Origin: Sulfuriroseicoccus oceanibius
Lineage (GTDB): Bacteria; Verrucomicrobiota; Verrucomicrobiia; Verrucomicrobiales; SLCJ01
Direction of reading: 5' to 3'
Length of the DNA stretch: 64,000 bases
Assembly (NCBI RefSeq): GCF_010681825.2
Contig: NZ_CP066776.1
Location: 3,348,001 to 3,412,000, forward strand
Positions 18,868 through 30,707 of this stretch are shown here, piece by piece. The notes beneath the pieces were generated by a model, which saw only the letters and a program-made list of their open reading frames with translations, ran no database searches and had not been told where the DNA came from. Each line of letters starts with the position of its first letter. Within the stretch, counting starts at the first letter, position 1. A program made the translations under genes and the position numbers.

Positions 18868-19320
18868 ATGATGAGCAAAGCAACCAACCAAAACGTAATC
18901 GACGCACTGCGCCAAGTCGTAGCAGACAGCTACGCGCTGATCGGCCAAACCCATATCTGTCACTGGAACGTACGCGGTCCCGGCTTCTTCGCTCTCCATA
19001 CCGCGTTCGAAGAGCAATACACCGAACTCTTCCCCGCAGTCGACGAACTCGCCGAACGCATCCGCGCACTCGGGGCCCTCGCCCCCGGCGGCCTGGCCAA
19101 CCTCTCCGCCATGTCCCATATCGAGGAAATCGCCGAAGACGCCAGCGCCGAAGAAATGGTCGCCCACCTCGCAAAGGGGAACGAAACACTCGTAACCAGC
19201 CTGCGCACCCTCCGCGACGCTGCGGGAGATTCAGGCGACAATGAAACCGAGGATCTCGCCATCGCCCGCATTCAAGTGCACGAAAAAACCCTCTGGATGC
19301 TCAAGAGTTTCCTCGAGTGA
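18868..19320 (+). CDS. dps: Dps family ferritin-like DNA/iron protein
   Basis: 150 residues of the Dps/ferritin-like fold. The inter-subunit ferroxidase motif is visible as CHWNVRGPGFFALHTAFEEQYTE split over two helices (H in HWNVRG, E in FEEQY, D in AVDELAERI). Dps proteins form 12-mers that store iron, use up H2O2 and protect DNA. Its divergence from an OxyR-like gene is the classic peroxide-response arrangement. The two possible ATGs at 18868 and 18871 differ by one residue. Confidence 0.93.
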   Translation: MMSKATNQNVIDALRQVVADSYALIGQTHICHWNVRGPGFFALHTAFEEQYTELFPAVDELAERIRALGALAPGGLANLSAMSHIEEIAEDASAEEMVAHLAKGNETLVTSLRTLRDAAGDSGDNETEDLAIARIQVHEKTLWMLKSFLE

Positions 19321-19375
19321 TCCACTTCATTCACCGCTTCCCAATCCCTACAGCCTCCCTCATTGGGAGGCTGTT

Positions 19376-20488
19376 TCATTTTACAGCCGCCACCAAAGAC
19401 CGGCTACTGCCCCTCACCCTCAACTTTCCACCGATTAAAACCGACTGCGTCGCAGTCTCATCGTCAACCTGGGCTAGCGCCAACTCAGCTACCTTTGCCG
19501 CCATCCGCGATGCCAGAACCTTCGGACTCTTCTCCACCACATCCAACTGCGGCCTCATCGTGTCCAACAACGGGTTATCGTCCAGCAACACCACCGAGAG
19601 ATCCTCCGGGCAACGTATCCCTTGCTCAATCATAAACGACCACAACGCGGGGACCAAAGGAGCGCTCCACACTACCAACGCCGTCGGCGGAGTGAGTTGA
19701 AACGAGCGCCGCAACAAATCGATAAACCCATCCGGATCACCATCCCAAAAGGGCATATTATACGGGCCAAACTGTATCCCAGCCTCCTTGAATAGCCGCT
19801 GAACCGCCAATGTAATCCCCCCCGAATCATCAGGCTTTCCAATACGCGGCAACACAATCCGCCGATGGCCTAAACCAATCAGATGCCCCAATGCCTGCTC
19901 GACAACAACTTGTCCCGAGAAACTCACCAGACACGCGCTGCCCGGCCTGAACTGACCTCCAACAAAAACCGCGCGAATCCGATGCTGCCGAAACCACCGC
20001 GCCACATGCTCACCACTATTCCAAATCACATAAATATCGGCAGGATGATCCGCCACCATGCACCGCAGTTCATCTTCACTCATATCTCCGGTAGCCGCCG
20101 TCACCACACTGACCCGTCTCCCTTGCTCTTCAAACAACCTCAGCAGATGCCCATAGAACTCTCGGTCGACCCGTCCCAGACGGTCATACGAAATTCGCGT
20201 TAACATCACAACACGAGGACACGCCACCGGAGTCGCACCAACACCAGTTACTTGCCCCAAGACTTCACTCTCTACCACGCGCCGAGCCTTCCCCTTTACA
20301 ACCGGCTCCACCACGCCCCACGCCTCCAACACTTGAAGCGCCTTGGTCATCGTTGCCTTGCTCACCCCCATCTCGTCGGCCAACGTCCGAATCCCCGGCA
20401 ACTCCCGCCCCCATCGCCGCTCGCCAATCTCCTGCCGAAGCTTCCCGGCAACCCGCTCCGCCAAAGTCATTTTGATGTATCCGCTCAT
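19376..20488 (-). CDS. GntR-type winged-helix regulator with LacI-type sugar-binding domain
   Basis: 370 residues. The N-terminus (about 1-75) is a GntR wHTH with LPGIRTLADEMGVSKATMTKALQVL. From about residue 90 on it is a periplasmic-binding-type effector domain of the LacI/GalR family (LIGLGHRRIVLPRIG, ALVVWSAPLVPALW, VVLLDDNPLL). This design is common in Verrucomicrobiota next to carbohydrate genes. It diverges from two PEP-CTERM genes; a perfect palindrome lies 13 bases upstream of its start. A paralogue is at 56756. The effector is unknown. Confidence 0.88.
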   Translation of the reverse strand: MSGYIKMTLAERVAGKLRQEIGERRWGRELPGIRTLADEMGVSKATMTKALQVLEAWGVVEPVVKGKARRVVESEVLGQVTGVGATPVACPRVVMLTRISYDRLGRVDREFYGHLLRLFEEQGRRVSVVTAATGDMSEDELRCMVADHPADIYVIWNSGEHVARWFRQHRIRAVFVGGQFRPGSACLVSFSGQVVVEQALGHLIGLGHRRIVLPRIGKPDDSGGITLAVQRLFKEAGIQFGPYNMPFWDGDPDGFIDLLRRSFQLTPPTALVVWSAPLVPALWSFMIEQGIRCPEDLSVVLLDDNPLLDTMRPQLDVVEKSPKVLASRMAAKVAELALAQVDDETATQSVLIGGKLRVRGSSRSLVAAVK

Positions 20489-20500
20489 CTCGGACGCACC

Positions 20501-20525
20501 GTCTCATTTTATGAGACACAGTGTC
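20501..20525. promoter_or_regulatory. Palindromic operator candidate upstream of the GntR-LacI regulator
   Basis: GTCTCATTTTATGAGAC (7-bp arms, 3-base centre) overlaps a second small palindrome GACACAGTGTC. It lies between the regulator and the PEP-CTERM gene at 20632 and could serve both. Confidence 0.5.
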
Positions 20526-20631
20526 ACGCACTTTCAAACAACTAGCAATTTTAGAGCAATGAAGGAGCTGCTAGCGTCTAGCCCGAACGCCACGGAGCAC
20601 GTGCGTTCATGTAGTAACAAACCCAAAACAA

Positions 20632-21414
20632 ATGAAAAACATCGCAACAGCACTCACTTGCTTAGCAATGATCGGCTCGGCTTCGGCCGCATCCATCGCG
20701 ATCAACTTCGCCGAAAATACCAATCAAGCCTTTGTCGGAGGAACCGCCCTCGGACCAACCGGCATCGACGGCTCGAACTGGAACAGCTCCATCGATCGCG
20801 ACTCCGGTGATTTCAATGCCGGATCCATCACCAACCTTAAAGATGACTCCGGTGCCTTGACAGGTGCGTCTGTTACATGGAACTCACAAAACACATGGGT
20901 GGCATCCGGCGGCACAGGCTCCGATGACGCCAAGCTTACAACGGGGTACCTGGACGACGCCAATACCATTGGCTTCGATAACACCACCGGTGGAGCCGTC
21001 GGTGTCGACATCACCGTGAGCGGCATCACATTTGATACATACACAATCTACGGCATCCTTGCATCCGATGCTGGAGATCAATACTCATCACGCAATTTCC
21101 AAGTAAACGGATCTTACGTATGGGGCGGATCCAACCGTAATGCCCAGGCCGAGGCCTATGGAAATTCCACTGCCGCCTTCAATGCAACAGGCAGCTACTG
21201 GGTGGAAATCGAGCAAGGCGTAACCCGTGGCAACTATTGGACATTCGATGCAACCGGTTCAACAGTTCGAGTGAACGGCATTGACGCATGGGACGGAGGC
21301 CGCGGATCACTCGCAGGAATCGTAATCGTCGATACAACGGCCGTACCAGAACCGTCCTCCGCAGCCCTCCTCGGACTCGGTGGGCTTGCAATGATTCTGC
21401 GTCGCCGCAAGTAG
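20632..21414 (+). CDS. PEP-CTERM sorted secreted protein, 260 residues
   Basis: A secreted protein with a signal peptide (MKNIATALTCLAMIGSASA) and the C-terminal exosortase tail VPEPSSAALLGLGGLAMIL then RRRK. The tail directs cleavage at PEP and release or anchoring by an exosortase, whose gene is not in the window. The middle is rich in Gly, Asn, Ser and Thr, beta-type, with alternating VDITVSGITFDTYT-like strands; likely a single beta-sandwich. No catalytic motif is seen. The short leader and the divergent regulator suggest controlled expression, perhaps linked to extracellular matrix. Confidence 0.85.
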   Translation: MKNIATALTCLAMIGSASAASIAINFAENTNQAFVGGTALGPTGIDGSNWNSSIDRDSGDFNAGSITNLKDDSGALTGASVTWNSQNTWVASGGTGSDDAKLTTGYLDDANTIGFDNTTGGAVGVDITVSGITFDTYTIYGILASDAGDQYSSRNFQVNGSYVWGGSNRNAQAEAYGNSTAAFNATGSYWVEIEQGVTRGNYWTFDATGSTVRVNGIDAWDGGRGSLAGIVIVDTTAVPEPSSAALLGLGGLAMILRRRK

Positions 21415-21442
21415 TCTGAATCGCAGTAGCGAACAATCCTCA

Positions 21443-21475
21443 TACCGCAGCGATCTAGGTCGTTGCGGTATTTTT
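21443..21475 (+). terminator. Rho-independent terminator after the first PEP-CTERM gene
   Basis: Stem TACCGCAGCG paired with CGTTGCGGTA, then five T. Confidence 0.8.
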
Positions 21476-21631
21476 CTACCCAGATCCCTCCCCTCCCCTC
21501 AGGCGTCCTGTTTTTTCAGACACGCTCCATCAGAGACTCACCAACAAACTCATCGCCAACTGGAACCCAAATAGTTAACCTACTCATCCCGATTCCCCCG
21601 CCCCAACATCAACCCAACAATCGTAATTCCA

Positions 21632-22249
21632 ATGAAAATCATCCCAGCCATCGCTCTGGCCGCCACATTCGTCGGCGCGGCGTCCGCTGCCACCGTGTCC
21701 ATCTCAAACAACAGTTTCGAGTCTCCTGGCGCCAACGGCGGCTTTACTTTCCAAACTCCCACCGACTGGACAAACGAAGGAGGCAGCGTCTTCTTGGAGG
21801 ATATCACTTCCGTAGGGTTCTCTCTAGGCACCGCAGACGGAGCGGATTTCCTCACCCTGCAAGACACAGGCACCGTCTCCCAAAACCTTGGTGTCAGCTA
21901 CATCGCAGGCAATATTTACACACTCACTCTGGCGATCACGAACCGTACCGGACAAGCAAACACCAATTCAGGTATCTTTGCGCTCCATGACGACAACGGC
22001 GAGTTGGCTTCTTTCTCTGTGGATACAACCGCGTTTACCGGCGACCAAGTCAACAACTTCAACGACTACTCATTCGACTACACCGCCACTGGCGCGGAAG
22101 TCGGCAACATCACCGTCGTGTTGTCGGAAGAGAACAGCTCCGGCCGCTTCCACATCGACAACGTCCGCCTCACTGCGGTTCCCGAGCCTTCGTCAGCTGC
22201 ACTGCTCGGCCTCGGCGGTCTCGCCATGATTCTAATCCGTCGCAAGTAG
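21632..22249 (+). CDS. PEP-CTERM sorted secreted protein, 205 residues
   Basis: Signal peptide (MKIIPAIALAATFVGAASAA) followed directly by the start of a carbohydrate-binding-like beta-sandwich: NNSFESPGANGGFTFQTPTD, a form seen in discoidin/CBM-like and PEP-CTERM proteins of Verrucomicrobiota and Planctomycetes. It ends VPEPSSAALLGLGGLAMIL and IRRK, nearly the same tail as its neighbour. Each gene has its own terminator, so the two are separate transcripts. A surface-exposed binding role is likely; no enzyme motif is seen. Confidence 0.85.
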   Translation: MKIIPAIALAATFVGAASAATVSISNNSFESPGANGGFTFQTPTDWTNEGGSVFLEDITSVGFSLGTADGADFLTLQDTGTVSQNLGVSYIAGNIYTLTLAITNRTGQANTNSGIFALHDDNGELASFSVDTTAFTGDQVNNFNDYSFDYTATGAEVGNITVVLSEENSSGRFHIDNVRLTAVPEPSSAALLGLGGLAMILIRRK

Positions 22250-22266
22250 ATTGCTGGACACTCAAG

Positions 22267-22311
22267 CGACCGTCCCCGTTGTGTAACAGGAGGGCGGTCG
22301 TTTTTTTTTTT
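22267..22311 (+). terminator. Rho-independent terminator after the second PEP-CTERM gene
   Basis: CGACCG-CC pairs with GG-CGGTCG, followed by eleven T. Confidence 0.8.
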
Positions 22312-22650
22312 CACTCAATAACCTCCAATACATCAAATCTCCCCGAAAGCGGGTGAAGGCTGCCCCCCGCATAAGCTCCTGATGAAAAAATTCCCCGCTA
22401 AGCGATAGATACAGTCTTGCAATTTTCTTCATCATTTTTCAGGATCGGCGACTCTCGCCCCCAACAGGCTTACCAAAGCCCAACAACAAACAACAGCAAG
22501 CCGCAGTGGTCCCCGACCGCTGCGGCTTTGCTTATCCAAGGCACTCTTCCCAATAAGTCCTATAGGCCCTATACGACCTATTTCTCCACCTCCGTCCCCC
22601 CTAGGTCGCACTCGCCTCGTCGCTCCGCCCTCACCTCCCGAATTCTGGGC
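22312..22650. other. Gene-free stretch downstream of the rRNA operon
   Basis: Holds a GC-rich hairpin (AAGCCGCAGTGG pairing with CCGCTGCGGCTT, about 22499-22530) and one copy of the 9-bp-period repeat at 22552-22583. No coding frame is convincing. Confidence 0.6.
22552..22583. repeat. 9-bp-period dispersed repeat, copy a
   Basis: Three tandem nonamers of the form GNCCTATAN: GTCCTATAG, GCCCTATAC, GACCTATTT. Related copies are at 39351, 40272 and 41692. Confidence 0.65.
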
Positions 22651-22688
22651 AAAAAAAATCCCCATCTCCTATTCGGAGATGGGGATCA
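22651..22688 (-). terminator. Terminator of the rRNA operon
   Basis: On the minus strand GATCCCCATCTCC pairs with GGAGATGGGGAT, followed by eight T. It is directly after the 5S gene. Confidence 0.9.
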
Positions 22689-22695
22689 TCAAGTT

Positions 22696-22808
22696 CTGGC
22701 GGCGACCTACTCTCGCATGGCCTATCGCCACACTACCATCGGCGCAACGTCGTTTCACTTCCGGGTTCGGGATGGGACCGGGTGGGACCAACGTGCTATA
22801 GCCACCAG
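22696..22808 (-). rRNA. rrf: 5S ribosomal RNA
   Basis: On the minus strand: TGGTGGCTATAGC at the 5' side, CCCATCCCGAACCCGGAAGTGAAAC in the middle (conserved 5S loop, split here: CCCATCCCGAAC and GAAGTGAAAC), and GAGAGTAGGTCGCCGCCA at the 3' end. Ends are approximate. Confidence 0.93.
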
Positions 22809-22953
22809 ATGGCAGCCACGATGCCGATTCATTTGTTTCGTGGCTGGTAATCTGATGACCAGTTGCCTGGGCTTCAGAACTTGATGAAAAAAGATCTACG
22901 CGAACAACTCAGTCTGAGCTGACGTGTGAGTGAACCTCCTTGGGGTGATTCAC

Positions 22954-22969
22954 TGATATCTGTATGCAG
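22954..22969 (-). promoter_or_regulatory. 3' arm of the pre-23S processing stem
   Basis: These 16 bases are the exact reverse complement of 26031-26046, on the other side of the 23S gene. Such stems bring the two ends of pre-23S RNA together for RNase III cutting. Confidence 0.75.
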
Positions 22970-23067
22970 AAGAGGTAATAAGAAACACAATCTTGTGTCT
23001 TTCGATTCCCGTCATTCCTGACGTTCGTTTAGAGAAATAAAACCAATCTAAACAAGAAGAACAAGTC

Positions 23068-25890
<2,823 letters not shown>

Positions 25891-26030
25891 CTCTTGATTT
25901 AGATCAGTAAGTAACTCACCTCCTCAAGGGAGGATCATTACAAAATTTACCGTTGTTAGTATTTCCACTAGACGTCAGGATAGAAATCATTGTCACACAA
26001 TGAAATTGTATTTCTATATTACTTTTTATC

Positions 26031-26046
26031 CTGCATACAGATATCA
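26031..26046 (-). promoter_or_regulatory. 5' arm of the pre-23S processing stem
   Basis: Pairs perfectly with 22954-22969 over 16 bp; see that entry. Confidence 0.75.
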
Positions 26047-26104
26047 AAGAACCATCTCTTTTGGATCACCATCGTTCCACTCAAACCAACAACGTCTCAA
26101 TAAA

Positions 26105-26181
26105 TGGTGGGCCAGACAGGACTTGAACCTGTGACCTCACGCTTATCAAGCGCGCGCTCTAACCAACTGAGCTACAGGCCC
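26105..26181 (-). tRNA. tRNA-Ile (GAT)
   Basis: 77 nt including encoded CCA. Acceptor GGGCCTG pairs with CTGGCCC-side bases, D arm GTTGGTTAGAGC, anticodon loop TTGATAA, T arm GGTTCAAGTCC. It lies in the 16S-23S spacer. Confidence 0.95.
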
Positions 26182-26265
26182 TTCATTTGGCGTAGCCAGT
26201 AGCTGGCAGCTAGTAGCAAGGTTTCCCTTCCTACTCCCTACTTCCTACTCGCTACTTGAAGACGT

Positions 26266-26341
26266 TGGTGGAGGCATGGGGATTCGAACCCCAGACATCC
26301 AGCTTGCAAAGCTGGCGCTCTACCAACTGAGCTATACCCCC
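26266..26341 (-). tRNA. tRNA-Ala (TGC)
   Basis: 76 nt with encoded CCA. Anticodon loop TTTGCAA, T arm GGGGTTCGAATCCCC. It comes before tRNA-Ile in the direction of transcription, the reverse of the common 16S-Ile-Ala-23S order. Confidence 0.95.
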
Positions 26342-26538
26342 GTTGGAAAACGGTTTTTGTGGAAGGAGAAGTAAAGACTAAAATGTGCACTGCGCGATTC
26401 CAAACGCACTCAAGGTTGTGAGTTGTCAGTTCATTTCTTCCCTGACTGCGCCAGCTTGTTTCCAAACTTATGCTGCAAGCAGCACTTAGGCGTCGACCTA
26501 TTTGCCGGATATTTCCGTGAGACGGACCGGTCAAATTA

Positions 26539-28092
<1,554 letters not shown>

Positions 28093-28570
28093 AGAAATTG
28101 GTATTGGCGTATTGCCAAAAAGTTTTCAGTCCGATCAAGCAGCTCCACAGCCACTTGCCAGACCCGTGCGATAAACTTGTCACCGCACAGTACACATTTT
28201 AGCCTTTTCTTCTCCAATTCATACTGACACTCTCCGGTCAGCACGAATCCAACTTTTCAAAAGATCTCACACGCTCGGACATAAAAAAAACGACCACCTT
28301 CGCTCAACTCTCGCTGAAGCAGCAGGCGATCGACTTCGCGTCGTTCGCGTCCGGCTCGTTCCGGCCGGGCTTGAAGTATACGCACGCCCAAAGTCCCCGC
28401 AACTCATTTTGAGGCGGAAGGTGCGAATTATTCGCATATTCACACCCTGCGCCCACCCCTCAACCCGCTGAAATCCAGCAACGTACGACGGTCCGAACAT
28501 TCACTTAAAATTCGGGTTACTGCGTCCAGCGGGCACGCCATCACTGATTCCACCGTCCTCCAAACACGAC
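28093..28570. other. Upstream region of the rRNA operon, unexplained in part
   Basis: About 480 bases. The part near 28093-28260 is the 16S leader and must hold the rRNA promoter. At 28284-28291 a T8 run on the minus strand follows a weak CTTCAGC...GCGAAG stem, as if a transcript ended there. The stretch 28300-28560 has hairpins (GCCGGAACGAGCCGG and similar) but no convincing protein. See findings. Confidence 0.5.
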
Positions 28571-28571
28571 A

Positions 28572-28595
28572 AAGGCCGCCCTCACGGGCGGCCTT
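28572..28595 (-). terminator. Hairpin after the lipoprotein gene at 28654
   Basis: AAGGCCGCC and GGCGGCCTT pair across a 5-base loop. The T tract after it is poor (TTTGTCG), so it is a moderate terminator. Confidence 0.6.
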
Positions 28596-28653
28596 GTTGC
28601 TTGAATTCATGTCCCCCCCTCTTACTGAGGGAGCAGGCATCCGGATCGCTGGA

Positions 28654-29223
28654 CTACCGACCTGTCGAGATTGGCGTCGAAGCACGCGGCACACCTCCCC
28701 GGGGCTGCAATGACACCGCATCGCTTCGGTAAATCTGATTCGGACTAAACAGAAAGCCCGGCTCTCCGTCCTTCATTACAAACTTGGTTGGCTTGAACAC
28801 GGGCAAGGTCAGATCACTATTTGGATCATACGCCGCCTTCGAGGTGTAGCTCCCGTAGACATAGTACTCACGGTTGTTGTCGAACCCGTGCGCCGGAATC
28901 GCCTCGGCTTCCGGCAATCGATCCGGCACCTGGACACTCCACTCATCCATAATGACGAGCTGCGCGTCTTCCCAGCTCTGGCGAGGCTTCCGCAGATAGC
29001 CCCAGAACCGGGTATCCGGCACATGATACCGTCGGCCAATATAGTAATCCCCCAAAGGCTCGACGGCGATTTGCGCATCACGCTTGGCAATAGCAGCGGC
29101 AACCGCGGGATCCATTGTCACGCACGAGTTCAATCCGGCGGCTACCAGCATCGCGGCAACGCCTCGTACGAACCAACGTTTCACACTTGGGCTATTAGAA
29201 AGGTTAATCAGAAGTTTCATCAT
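28654..29223 (-). CDS. Predicted lipoprotein, 189 residues
   Basis: An exported lipoprotein of unknown family: N-terminal basic and hydrophobic region (about residues 15-33, FVRGVAAMLVAAGLNSC), lipobox GLNSC with the cysteine near residue 34. The mature protein includes YYIGRRYHVPDTRFWGYLR, suggesting a small globular domain with aromatic residues. It lies just downstream of the MTAP gene on the same strand (18 bases), so it may be co-transcribed. No catalytic motif seen. Confidence 0.72.
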   Translation of the reverse strand: MMKLLINLSNSPSVKRWFVRGVAAMLVAAGLNSCVTMDPAVAAAIAKRDAQIAVEPLGDYYIGRRYHVPDTRFWGYLRKPRQSWEDAQLVIMDEWSVQVPDRLPEAEAIPAHGFDNNREYYVYGSYTSKAAYDPNSDLTLPVFKPTKFVMKDGEPGFLFSPNQIYRSDAVSLQPRGGVPRASTPISTGR

Positions 29224-29241
29224 TGAAATACAATAAGATCG

Positions 29242-30132
29242 TTACTTCGCGGCAATCCAGCGGCGGAGAATGGGCTCAAGGCGGAGGGCTGTCTCGGCAG
29301 GCCAGAATTCACGCGGAGTCATGATTGCCGGATCCAGAGCCTGGTGCTCCGACCAATCGGCCAAACTCGGCATCTTCGGCACGGCACTGGCAATGATCTG
29401 TTTCGCCATCGCTGCGTTTGCGTGGAGATGCCCGATCACGGTATCCGCGGAGACATCCTCTTCGTCCTCCTTCCAGCAATCGTAGTCCGTCACCATCGAC
29501 AGGGTAGCAAGCGCGATCTCCGCCTCACGCGCAAGTTTCGCCTCCGGCAAATTGGTCATCCCGATCACGTCGAAGCCATCGCGACGGTTGCGCTCGCTTT
29601 CCGCCTTAGTGGAGAATGCGGGACCGTCCATACAAACGTAGGTTCCCCCGTCGTGCACGGTTGCCCCCGCGGCACGCGCCTCACCAACCAGGATCTCACG
29701 CAACCCGGCGCTCACCGGCTCGCCGAACGAAACGTGCCCGACGATCCCATTGCCGAAGAAGGTATGCTCGTCCCGCTTGCTTGTGCGATCAAAGTATTGA
29801 TCCGGCACGACAATCGAGCGCGGCGCATACTCCTCCTTCAAGCTCCCCACTGCCGTGACACAGATCACAAACCGCACACCAAGCGAGCGCAACGCCCACA
29901 TATTGGCACGATGCGGCACCTCATGAGGCAACAACCGATGCCCGCGACCATGACGCGGCAGGAAGTAGATCGTACGCCCGCCCAGCTCACCTTGAATCAA
30001 CGCGTCCGACGGAGCACCAAATGGCGTCTCCACTTGCACCTCGCGCACATTCTCCAAGCCCTCCATCTCATACAAGCCGCTTCCTCCAATCACCCCGATG
30101 GCGGGGACTGCCGGGTCAGATCCAATATCCAT
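29242..30132 (-). CDS. mtnP: S-methyl-5'-thioadenosine phosphorylase
   Basis: About 296 residues, a purine nucleoside phosphorylase-type enzyme that splits methylthioadenosine into adenine and methylthioribose-1-phosphate (methionine salvage). Seen: IGVIGGSGLYEM at the start, PRHGRGHRLLPHEV (phosphate site), MDGPAFSTKAESE, IGMTNLPEAKLAREAEI and DYDCWKE. I chose the ATG at 30132 (MDIGSDPAVPAIG); the longer frame up to 30237 would add an unrelated 35 residues. Other salvage genes are not adjacent. Confidence 0.93.
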   Translation of the reverse strand: MDIGSDPAVPAIGVIGGSGLYEMEGLENVREVQVETPFGAPSDALIQGELGGRTIYFLPRHGRGHRLLPHEVPHRANMWALRSLGVRFVICVTAVGSLKEEYAPRSIVVPDQYFDRTSKRDEHTFFGNGIVGHVSFGEPVSAGLREILVGEARAAGATVHDGGTYVCMDGPAFSTKAESERNRRDGFDVIGMTNLPEAKLAREAEIALATLSMVTDYDCWKEDEEDVSADTVIGHLHANAAMAKQIIASAVPKMPSLADWSEHQALDPAIMTPREFWPAETALRLEPILRRWIAAK

Positions 30133-30257
30133 GGAGGTTTTGATAGCCGCGACAGGATGGCCAGACAATGGCAATCTGCCGATAGGTCCGCATTTCTGAC
30201 CGGAAGCAGCACCTCCTTGCATTCCCGCGTGGCGCACCGCATCCTTTCGCAGAACTC

Positions 30258-30680
30258 ATGGCCACTCCTGATCAAAACGAACTCACCTCCACCCGCGCCG
30301 ACAAATGGCTGTGGGCGACCCGTTTTTTCAAAACCCGCGCACTGGCGACCGAGGCATGCGCCGGTGACAAAATCAAACGCGACGGGAAAGCGATCAAAGC
30401 ATCCACCAACCTGAGCTGCGGCCAGCGGATCGAGATCTCGAAGGACGGACTGATCCGCGAAGTCGAAATCAACCGGGTGATCAACAAACGGGTCGGGCAC
30501 AAGGTCGCGATCGAGTGCTACATCGACCACACGCCACAGGCGCGGATCGATGCGGTGCGCGAACAGAAGGCGGCAGCAGCGGCCCACCGTCCGACCGGGC
30601 TTGGCCGACCGACCAAACGCGACCGCCGCGACATCGACTCGCTCAAACGCGCACTCGGCGACATGGGCTACGGGAAATAA
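30258..30680 (+). CDS. S4-domain RNA-binding protein, Hsp15-like
   Basis: 140 residues with an N-terminal S4 domain: RADKWLWATRFFKTRALATE, GDKIKRDGKAIKAST and GQRIEISKDGL. The Lys/Arg-rich C-terminal tail ends GRPTKRDRRDIDSLKRAL. In E. coli, Hsp15 binds stalled 50S subunits with nascent chains after heat stress; the tail DRRDID-type is a known feature of the family. It diverges from mtnP. Confidence 0.9.
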   Translation: MATPDQNELTSTRADKWLWATRFFKTRALATEACAGDKIKRDGKAIKASTNLSCGQRIEISKDGLIREVEINRVINKRVGHKVAIECYIDHTPQARIDAVREQKAAAAAHRPTGLGRPTKRDRRDIDSLKRALGDMGYGK

Positions 30681-30707
30681 TTTCATTAGCAAGGCTCACC
30701 ACACCCG

